This document shows positions 1 through 5,845 of a stretch of 10,010 bases of DNA, in pieces; position 1 is the first letter of the stretch; every line of letters starts with the position of its first letter. The stretch spans positions 1,612,385-1,622,394 of the forward strand of contig CP070769.1 in the NCBI GenBank assembly GCA_020347085.1, written 5' to 3'. Under the pieces are notes generated by a model. The model saw only the letters and a program-made list of their open reading frames with translations, did not search any database and was not told the origin of the DNA. Made by a program: the position numbers and the translations under genes. The stretch comes from Desulfobacterales bacterium. GTDB taxonomy: Bacteria; Desulfobacterota; Desulfobacteria; Desulfobacterales; C00003060.

Positions 1-950
1 ACGTAGCCGTCACTATCGCCATCCCAGTAGTGGAGTGTACAGCCCGCGCCCTCGTCTGTGCTTCCATCGCAGTCATTATCCTTACCGTCGCATAGTTCAG
101 TAGCCCCGGGGTAGATGGTGTTATCGGTATCATCGCAGTCATCGGAATTGGCTACATACCCTGATGGCGGAGTAGTATCTACCACAGAGTCAGCCGGGTC
201 CCCATAGTTGTCGCCATCAGCATACCGATAATAGGACGTACAACCCTCATCAATGTTGCCGTCACAGTTGTCATCAACGCTATTGCAAACCTCGGTGGCG
301 CCGGGATTGATACTGGCATTGTTATCATTGCAGTCATGATCGTTGGAGACATAGCCTGCTGGCTGACTCATGGCTGTAATCCACGTGTTCGGATCGCCAT
401 AGCCATCACTATCCAAGTCTCGATAATAGGTCACGCACCCTTCATCAATGGTCCCATCGCAGTTGTCATCCACGCCATTGCAGATTTCGGTCTCGCCCGG
501 ATTTACATTGGCATTGCCATCGTCGCAATCACCAGCATTAGGCACATAGCCAGACTGCGGCACGGTTGTGGAATCACTCGGATCACCATATCCATCGCCG
601 TCTGCATCCCGATAGTGGAGTGCGCACCCTTCATCGACCGTACCATCGCAGTCGTCATCCCACCCATTGCATGATTCAGAAGCACCCGGGTAGGTAGCAG
701 CATCGGCGTCGTCACAATCGCCTGCATTGGCCACATACCCGGCTGGTGGGCTGGTGGCTGTGACGGAGTCGCCGGGATCGCCATAGCCGTCACCATCGGC
801 ATCCCGATAATAGGTCACGCAGCCTTCATCTATATCTCCGTCGCAGTTGTCATCTATGCCATTACATATCTCCATGGCGCCGGGATTGACATCGGGATCG
901 CTGTCGTCGCAGTCGCTGTCTGCAGGATATCCATCATTGTCATTGTCAAC
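1..950 (-). repeat. Tandem coding repeat, about 65 residues (195 bp) per unit, at least five units
   Basis: The DDNCDG-type core recurs with its reference codon near 843, 648, 459, 264 and 69. The spacings are 195, 189, 195 and 195 bp, that is 65, 63, 65 and 65 residues. Each unit has the order D-x-D-x-D-G-Y, about 20 residues ending in a PPxGYV-like stretch, DCDD, NPGATE-like, C-N-G-x-D-D-N-C-D-G, and DEGC. The units differ at many synonymous and non-synonymous positions, so the array is old rather than freshly amplified. In the first unit the DxDxDG-like segment is DNDNDGYPADSDCDD and lacks the GYGDP linker. The array continues beyond position 1, so the true copy number is unknown. Confidence 0.9.
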
Positions 951-1598
951 ACAAGACTGGTAAGTGATCTGACTGACATAAAGATGATACTTGGGTGCAG
1001 CTCTTGCGATAATCCGTTCGATACAACCAACGCCGGTGAGGTCAGGGAGTTCCGAAAAAACCACGTATGCCGTGTCACTATCCGTATAGTGCAGGTAGGA
1101 TACAACATCACTAATCTGCAAGGCCGTTCCTGAAAACGGTGTCACCCATAAGTCGAGGGGTATAATATCTCCACCAGCGTACACCTTAATCGCGTTAAAC
1201 CACATGGTGATTGACTGCGCGCTTACGCCTGCAGGAAAATCGAGCACAAGCGATTCATAGCTGCCTATTCCCCATCCAGAAATCCTTTTGGAGGAGTTTC
1301 CAATGTCCCCCCAGCGAACTCCAGCACCATCTGTCTGGTGCAAAAATACTATTCCGGGGATTCCAGTTGGATACCCGGTGGCGTTCCCTGAAGTGAGGGC
1401 AGACAACGTTAACTCAGGCGAGACTGTTACGGACGGTTCGTAGTTGCCCTCTGGCAAACCCAATCCATTACCGGTCAGGTCGTACGTCACCGCATGAGCA
1501 TTCGAAATGTGCAACGCACTTGTGAGAATGAACAGTAGGCAAAGCAAGCCGCCTAACGGAATGCTTCCCTTATGACTCACGCTGAAAACCTTGGGCAT
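1..1598 (-). CDS. Secreted MopE-type Asp/Cys repeat protein (3' end outside window)
   Basis: This is a partial gene: 532 codons are visible from the ATG at 1598, and the frame is still open at position 1. A Shine-Dalgarno AGGGGAG at 1609-1615 supports this start. Residues 1-36 form a signal peptide: a basic start, a hydrophobic run around 14-29, and an AHA cleavage site at 34-36. Residues 37 to about 215 form a beta-rich domain with few cysteines. The segment WGIGSYESLVLDF near 109-121 resembles the N-terminal domains of PEP-CTERM/exosortase substrates. Residues 217-532 hold repeats with DxDxDG loops and CNGxDDNCDG / DEGC signatures, matching the 'putative metal-binding motif' family (Cu-binding MopE, PF11617). 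The likely role is a calcium- or metal-binding extracellular or surface protein. The ligand and the anchoring signal cannot be told, because the C-terminus is missing. It is separated from the upstream glycan cluster by 470 bp, so it probably has its own promoter. Confidence 0.88.
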   Translation of the reverse strand, partial: MPKVFSVSHKGSIPLGGLLCLLFILTSALHISNAHAVTYDLTGNGLGLPEGNYEPSVTVSPELTLSALTSGNATGYPTGIPGIVFLHQTDGAGVRWGDIGNSSKRISGWGIGSYESLVLDFPAGVSAQSITMWFNAIKVYAGGDIIPLDLWVTPFSGTALQISDVVSYLHYTDSDTAYVVFSELPDLTGVGCIERIIARAAPKYHLYVSQITYQSCVDNDNDGYPADSDCDDSDPDVNPGAMEICNGIDDNCDGDIDEGCVTYYRDADGDGYGDPGDSVTATSPPAGYVANAGDCDDADAATYPGASESCNGWDDDCDGTVDEGCALHYRDADGDGYGDPSDSTTVPQSGYVPNAGDCDDGNANVNPGETEICNGVDDNCDGTIDEGCVTYYRDLDSDGYGDPNTWITAMSQPAGYVSNDHDCNDNNASINPGATEVCNSVDDNCDGNIDEGCTSYYRYADGDNYGDPADSVVDTTPPSGYVANSDDCDDTDNTIYPGATELCDGKDNDCDGSTDEGAGCTLHYWDGDSDGY

Positions 1599-1730
1599 TC
1601 TTTTGTCTCTCCCCTCTTCCCCTTAAGGTTAAGCTATAGAAAGTGTGAGAAGAAAATGTGTTTACGTCAATACCTGTCGTTGCCATAGCCACCACCAGCA
1701 CGCAAGACAATCCTCTCTCTGGCATCCCCC

Positions 1731-1765
1731 GCCAATGAATTAGGCTGGAAGCCTCAGACATTGGC
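1731..1765. repeat. 35-bp two-tier palindrome upstream of the MopE-type gene
   Basis: The outer arms GCCAATG (1731-1737) and CATTGGC (1759-1765) are perfectly complementary. The inner arms AGGCT (1742-1746) and AGCCT (1750-1754) are also perfectly complementary and flank a 3-nt loop. The tiers are separated by symmetrical 4-nt internal loops (AATT and CAGA). It lies about 130 bp upstream of the MopE-type start. No T-run follows on either strand, so it does not look like an intrinsic terminator. It could be an RNA stem-loop in the leader or a protein binding site. Confidence 0.6.
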
Positions 1766-1810
1766 TCGTCACCCCCGTTTTCTGCTTAACGACGGGCTAT
1801 TTGAGGATGT

Positions 1811-1846
1811 TAGAAGAAAAGTTCCTGCATTCTGGGATGCTACAGG
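1811..1846 (-). terminator. Possible weak terminator downstream of the glycan cluster
   Basis: On the minus strand, CCTG plus CAT pairs with ATG plus CAGG around a CCCAGA-type loop, with a 3-nt bulge (1824-1846). The downstream sequence AACTTTTCTTC is pyrimidine-rich. It lies about 220 nt past the phosphoglycosyl transferase stop. The stem is short and bulged, so this is a weak candidate; no better terminator is visible nearer the stop codon. Confidence 0.2.
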
Positions 1847-2004
1847 TCCCCTTTGACCGCAAGAAAGAAGTAATCCCGGCGGCGTGCGGGTACCTTGACT
1901 ATTGCGTTAGCAACCCAAGCATATAGGGAGTGGCAGTGTTTTATTGCTTCCCCTCGCCACGTTTAGTCAGGTGGTGAAGTGAACTGCTATGTTTTGAGTT
2001 ATCA

Positions 2005-2033
2005 ATAATCCGTTTCTTACAAAATCAGATCAA
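2005..2033 (-). promoter_or_regulatory. Candidate sigma70-type promoter for the MopE-type gene
   Basis: On the minus strand, TTGATC (2028-2033) and GATTAT (2005-2010) are separated by exactly 17 nt. Each matches the -35/-10 consensus at four of six positions. The region is AT-rich and lies just after the end of the phosphoglycosyl transferase gene. The distance to the MopE-type start is about 400 nt. Chance matches of this quality are common, so confidence is low. Confidence 0.22.
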
Positions 2034-2068
2034 GATCTTCGTGCTCACAGTCGACAAGGAGATATCGA

Positions 2069-2734
2069 TCAGTGAGTCCCGGTGCCTGCAAGGACCACAA
2101 AAACCGTCTTGAGCAATATTTTGAGGTCAAACAGTAACGAACGATGCCTGATATAATGTATGTCGTATTTGAGCCTCTCTTGCATAGATCTGGTTCCGCG
2201 ACATGAAATCTGCTGCAAACCCGTGAGTCCCGGCTTCACTTGGAGTCGTCTCTTGTGTTCTTCACCGTACAGCTCTACGACGTTCATGGCCTCTGGCCGT
2301 GGCCCCACCAAGGTCATATCGCCTTTCAAGATGTTGAACAGCTGGGGCAGCTCATCCAGGCTGGTCTTCCTCAGGACTTTTCCTACACGGGTGACCCTCG
2401 GATCATCATCCAGTTTGAAAACGGGTTCACTCAGGGCGCCCAGGTCAACGAGGCAAGGCAACATAGCCTCGGCCTCCTTAACCATGGACCGGAATTTATA
2501 CATGGTAAAGGGTCTGCCACCGAGGTTACCGTTCCGCCTGTCAATTGTCTCGTGGTCTCCTCGCACGCCGTAACCATTACCCCGTCGTCTGTTCATGCCG
2601 ACTCTTTTCTGCCTGAAAATGGCCGGGCCAGGAGACTCCAGTCTGATCAAGACGGCCACCAAGGCCAACACGGGTAGGCTTAGGACCACCAAAAGACTAG
2701 AAACGACAATATCCGAGATCCTTTTTGCATACAT
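2069..2734 (-). CDS. Monotopic phosphoglycosyl transferase (bacterial sugar transferase)
   Basis: This 221-residue protein belongs to the bacterial sugar transferase family (PF02397; WbaP C-terminal domain / PglC type). The family moves a sugar phosphate from a nucleotide sugar to undecaprenyl phosphate at the inner membrane, the first step of glycan assembly. Visible hallmarks are KRxxD at 4-8, one hydrophobic N-terminal segment (about 10-30) with a proline typical of the re-entrant helix, SPGP (34-37), MYKFRSM (78-84), and SLDELPQ with the catalytic Asp127-Glu128 pair. Further hallmarks are VGPRPE (143-148), KPGLTG (167-172) and YIRxRSLxFDLKILLKT near the end. About 20 extra Arg/Gly/Asn-rich residues (51-72) sit between RVG and the MYKFRSM strand. 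AGAGGA at 2746-2751, 11 nt upstream, supports the ATG. The first 55 bp overlap the end of the glycosyltransferase gene in another frame, suggesting translational coupling. The sugar donor cannot be read from the sequence. Confidence 0.93.
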   Translation of the reverse strand: MYAKRISDIVVSSLLVVLSLPVLALVAVLIRLESPGPAIFRQKRVGMNRRRGNGYGVRGDHETIDRRNGNLGGRPFTMYKFRSMVKEAEAMLPCLVDLGALSEPVFKLDDDPRVTRVGKVLRKTSLDELPQLFNILKGDMTLVGPRPEAMNVVELYGEEHKRRLQVKPGLTGLQQISCRGTRSMQERLKYDIHYIRHRSLLFDLKILLKTVFVVLAGTGTH

Positions 2735-3786
2735 GCTGTAATCATTCCTCTTGCGTATTGATGGGGAACGAATCTAGCCTGTTCCCCGGGCTGTTCCAAG
2801 GCCCTTTCGCCCATCGCCTCGTCCTTCCGCATAGAGAATTTACATGCCCCCACCATCAGGCCAAGACTCAAGGAAAGGGCGCGCACAAAAAGAAGGAAAG
2901 GGGAAAAGAGGGCTATAACGGGATCTTTTCTGAATGCCCCGAGAACAAATGGCAAACTCGTTACCAAGAAACCAATAAGCGAAAACAGAGCGCCAAAAAG
3001 AAGGGCGTCTTTCCATAGCGACGCCAAGAGAGAAATAAGAAGCAGCGTGGCGAAGACCATCTCCAGCTTCAAGGTCTGAGGCGTGTGGGAATCCCTGGCA
3101 ATCTTTCTCGGATGCCTCTTCAGTACCAGAGCCTTCCAAAAGCCGATGCGAAACTTCTTCTTGGCGTAATTCCAGAGCGTGCTTGAGTGGGTATGGTAAA
3201 CCCTCGCCTCTGGGTTGAATACCATCCGGTAGCCCTGTCCCCACATGCGAAAGGAGAATTCCTGGTCTTCAACCGAAGCTGTTGGGAATCTTGTGTCGTA
3301 CTTTCCTACTCTCCGGAAATCTTCTATCTTGAAACCGGCAGCATAGGTGTCAATGAAGTCAATGTACCGGTCCTTTTTCATTCTTTCGTACTTGCTTTCG
3401 TACTCTATTTGGACGAAACGGGCCACAATCTGCTTCTGCTTCGTCAGGTAGGAACCCTTTACAGCAGAGATTGCGGGGTCTTCCAGATAACGCACCATTT
3501 CCTCTATCCAGTCCTCGTGGGGTTCACAATCGGCGTCCGTGAAAAGAACGATCCTGCCTTGTGCGTTTGCTACCCCAAGATTCCTGGCAGCTGCCGGCCC
3601 TTGGTTTGCCTGCTTAAAGACTCTGAAGCCATCTTCCTTGACTTTCTGAAGCCCCCCGTCCGTGGATCCATCGTCAACGATGATGAGTTCGTAGGGCCTC
3701 GACGTCCTCTGCCGCTTTAAGGCGCTGATGCACTTCTGTAGTTTGTCGCCCCCGTTATAGACCGGTATGATGACCGAAATTTCCAT
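2680..3786 (-). CDS. Family 2 glycosyltransferase with C-terminal membrane segments
   Basis: This 368-residue protein has a GT-A fold domain of glycosyltransferase family 2: SVIIPVYNG (4-12), VDDGSTDG (37-44), and DAD (84-86), the metal and nucleotide-sugar binding motif. EDQEF (173-177) fits the acidic motif that supplies the catalytic base. Three hydrophobic segments (about 243-258, 261-283 and 289-314) anchor it to the inner membrane, so it probably extends a lipid-linked glycan on the cytoplasmic face. A hydrophilic tail (about 316-368) extends past the last membrane segment. Its final codons overlap the phosphoglycosyl transferase start and may simply be read-through of that region. The ATG at 3784-3786 has AAGGA about 11 nt upstream. 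The gene begins 32 nt after the radical SAM stop, so the two are likely co-transcribed. Donor and acceptor are unknown. Confidence 0.92.
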   Translation of the reverse strand: MEISVIIPVYNGGDKLQKCISALKRQRTSRPYELIIVDDGSTDGGLQKVKEDGFRVFKQANQGPAAARNLGVANAQGRIVLFTDADCEPHEDWIEEMVRYLEDPAISAVKGSYLTKQKQIVARFVQIEYESKYERMKKDRYIDFIDTYAAGFKIEDFRRVGKYDTRFPTASVEDQEFSFRMWGQGYRMVFNPEARVYHTHSSTLWNYAKKKFRIGFWKALVLKRHPRKIARDSHTPQTLKLEMVFATLLLISLLASLWKDALLFGALFSLIGFLVTSLPFVLGAFRKDPVIALFSPFLLFVRALSLSLGLMVGACKFSMRKDEAMGERALEQPGEQARFVPHQYARGMITACMQKGSRILSFLVFWWS

Positions 3787-3818
3787 AATATGAGATATCC
3801 TTCAGTACAGAAGTTCTA

Positions 3819-5336
3819 CTAGTGACATGCCTCCCCGACGTTTGCTCCAGGCTTCGCCTGCGGACATGCACATGAAGATTCAGCTTCAGGAAAAGTTCCC
3901 CTGAGCAAGTACTTGAAAAACGTTTTCATGGATTTGGCGGTCCTCTTGAGTTCCGAGGGATGGCGCAACACTTGCATAGATTTTGAGATAAAGTATTTGG
4001 GCCGCAGATAGAATTCTCGCCTGGCCCTGTCACAGAACGCCACCAAGTCAGCATTCGACAGACCGGGTAGCTCCACGACACAGTTGTGAAGTCCCTCTTC
4101 AGTCACCCATTTAGAAAAATCCTCAGTGAGAATGAGATTCTCTCCCTTGGCCCAGTTGTATGCCTCTGTGCCCGGGTAAACCATCAGAGGAAAGAATTGA
4201 GCTGTATCTGGATTCAGCGCCTTGGAAAAATCGAGTGTCTCTTCCAACGTCCGTCGGTTCTCTCCTCGGTTCCCAACCAGGAAACATCCGTGCACAAGGA
4301 CCCCAGCCTTTTTGGCATCCTCGAAAAACTTTGTAATTCGCTTCAGAGACAGTCCCTTCTTGATATTGTTCAATATACTTTGATTGCCGCTCTCCACCCC
4401 AACGCACAAAAGCCTGCACCCGGCTGCTTTCATCATCCTTAGCGTTTCCAAATCCACGTCGGCCCGGGCATTGGCCGTCCAGCTGATCTTGTTTTTTGCT
4501 TCTATGAGCATTTCACAGATCTGCCGGCAGCGCCTTCTATCCACAGTAAACGTGTCATCTTCAATGAAGACTTCTTTGACAAAAGGGAAGTTCTCGGCGA
4601 TATATTGAAACTCATCAACCACGTTTTCCGCACTCCTCGCCCGGTATCGCCTGCCCTGAAAAACCTGTGGATAGACACAATAGGTGCATCTATGGGGACA
4701 TCCACGGCCCGTGATGATGGTGACCTCGGGATACTGACAAATGGCATAGAAGTAGTCGCGGACGTTTAAATGCTTGTGATATACCCGACTGACAAGGGGT
4801 AATTTGTCCAAGTCGTCTATGTGAGGCCGGTCTGGTGTGCGAAGAACGTGTCCATTTCGTCTGAAGGAGATCCCCTCAACTTGGTCAAAGTCCCGGCCTC
4901 TTTCCACGGCCCGAGCCAGGTCTCTGACCGTGTAGTCATATTCTCCTCTGGCAATGACATTGATGGCTGGGTCAAGCTTCAAGGTTTCTTCGGGAAGGGC
5001 TGAGACGTGGGGGCCAACAAGTGTCGTGATACAGCTCGGCAGGATTTCTTTGAGCCTTGCCGCAACTTTCACATCGTTGTGTATGCTCGGTGTGCTCGTA
5101 TCAAGGACCACCAGGTCAGGGCCGAAGTACTTGACGAATTGCATGATATCTTGGATGCCCTGGCCTTGAGCTGGCGCATCCACCAGCTTTACATCAAACC
5201 CGTCCTCCTCCAAAACCCCCGTTGCATAGGACAACCACATTGGATAATAAAGGGTACCGCTTTTGGTCACGGCAGGGCTGCGCTGCTCTCTTGAGAACTT
5301 TGGCAAAAATGGAGGATTGAGAGTGAGTACCTTCAT
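3819..5336 (-). CDS. B12-binding-domain radical SAM protein
   Basis: This 505-residue protein has an N-terminal B12-binding-type Rossmann domain (about 1-145) followed by a radical SAM TIM barrel (about 203-400). The [4Fe-4S] motif is CPHRCTYC, with Cys213, Cys217 and Cys220. GRG precedes it, and ESG in GVESGNQ (313-319) fits a SAM-contacting strand. The N-terminus (LNPPF, then YYPMWLSYATGVLEEDG) resembles hopanoid-associated HpnJ and related B12-radical SAM proteins of surface-lipid and polysaccharide loci. The usual cobalamin-ligand motif DxHxxG is not present; DAPAQG (53-58) occupies that place, so cobalamin would bind without a lower His ligand, or not at all. The C-terminal tail (about 455-505) is basic then Cys-containing. 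It lies between PilZ and glycosyltransferase genes, so a glycan or lipid-carrier modification is plausible. The substrate is unknown. The start has only a weak CAGG-type ribosome binding site. Confidence 0.88.
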   Translation of the reverse strand: MKVLTLNPPFLPKFSREQRSPAVTKSGTLYYPMWLSYATGVLEEDGFDVKLVDAPAQGQGIQDIMQFVKYFGPDLVVLDTSTPSIHNDVKVAARLKEILPSCITTLVGPHVSALPEETLKLDPAINVIARGEYDYTVRDLARAVERGRDFDQVEGISFRRNGHVLRTPDRPHIDDLDKLPLVSRVYHKHLNVRDYFYAICQYPEVTIITGRGCPHRCTYCVYPQVFQGRRYRARSAENVVDEFQYIAENFPFVKEVFIEDDTFTVDRRRCRQICEMLIEAKNKISWTANARADVDLETLRMMKAAGCRLLCVGVESGNQSILNNIKKGLSLKRITKFFEDAKKAGVLVHGCFLVGNRGENRRTLEETLDFSKALNPDTAQFFPLMVYPGTEAYNWAKGENLILTEDFSKWVTEEGLHNCVVELPGLSNADLVAFCDRARREFYLRPKYFISKSMQVLRHPSELKRTAKSMKTFFKYLLRGTFPEAESSCACPQAKPGANVGEACH

Positions 5337-5435
5337 TCTGTGAACCTGCGATGCTTATCTTGTGCCATTTTCTTTTCTTGCCTCACAGAGGCCAACTGTC
5401 ACAGGCATTTTGTAGAACCCGCGCATTATGACGGC

Positions 5436-5807
5436 TTAGGGATAGAAACGGTCAAACATGATTCCGAGTTCATAGCCTTCGTGCGGATCGCTCACGCTTT
5501 CATTTCTGACAACCTTTCCCCGGGCTGACATGCGGCTCCCCCTCGTTCCTTCGAGGACGATAGGCAGTTCGATCTTGAGCTCAACCTCCGCCCCTTGTTC
5601 AATGCAACTCTCACACATCAAACAAACACCGGACGAACTGATATCTTTTGTAAACCCTACTCGCTCCTCGAGGCTACCTGAGGCGTCCTCCCACGTGATA
5701 TGAACAGGGAGTTCCAAGCCATATCTTTCCCAGCGCCTCTTTTCGATTTGCGACACTTCAGACAGCCTCAAAGACGTCACTAGAACCGCTAGCGCCTTTC
5801 CCATCAT
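5436..5807 (-). CDS. PilZ domain protein (probable c-di-GMP receptor)
   Basis: This 123-residue protein is a single PilZ domain. The two c-di-GMP binding motifs are present: RxxxR as RRWER (Arg24 and Arg28), and DxSxxG as DISSSG (55-60). It ends with the YELGIMFD strand typical of the fold. With both motifs intact it should bind c-di-GMP; as a stand-alone domain it probably acts on a partner, with the neighbouring glycan enzymes the natural candidates. The start is uncertain. ATGs at 5807 and 5804 lack a visible ribosome binding site. A GTG at 5756 (codon 18) has GAGG about 10 nt upstream and would give a protein starting just before the RRWER motif. It lies 38 nt after the parvulin gene and 99 nt before the radical SAM gene, all on the same strand. 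Confidence 0.9.
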   Translation of the reverse strand: MMGKALAVLVTSLRLSEVSQIEKRRWERYGLELPVHITWEDASGSLEERVGFTKDISSSGVCLMCESCIEQGAEVELKIELPIVLEGTRGSRMSARGKVVRNESVSDPHEGYELGIMFDRFYP

Positions 5808-5845
5808 AATGAAACTGCCAGATCACTGGGACCAACAAAAACCTG

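Larger units (their letters stand above)
1599..2068. other. 470-bp intergenic region upstream of the MopE-type gene
   Basis: No convincing gene lies between the phosphoglycosyl transferase stop and the MopE-type start. On the minus strand it holds a possible promoter (2005-2033), small hairpins near 1845-1858 and 1824-1846, and a strong two-tier palindrome at 1731-1765. If transcription starts near 2000, the mRNA leader would be about 400 nt, long enough for a structured RNA. I could not match it to a known riboswitch class. A 63-codon minus-strand ORF at 1570-1761 overlaps the real start in another frame and is not supported. Confidence 0.6.

Noticed and set aside
336..674. Long plus-strand open frame with Ile/Ala-rich translation
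   Set aside because: It is antisense to the MopE-type repeats. Its length and repetitive translation come from the repeat code on the other strand; no family motif is present.
1..950. Regular 195-bp repeats as a possible CRISPR or satellite array
   Set aside because: The periodicity is explained fully by in-frame protein repeats with DxDxDG and Cys signatures; units are diverged and there are no spacers.
1570..1761. 63-codon minus-strand ORF upstream of and overlapping the MopE-type start
   Set aside because: No ribosome binding site and no recognisable motif. It overlaps the MopE-type start in another frame and includes half of the 1731-1765 palindrome.
1640..1800. c-di-GMP (GEMM-I) riboswitch upstream of the MopE-type gene
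   Set aside because: GACGAGCC at one stem recalls the class, but the conserved GACGCAAAGCC core and its partner loop are missing.
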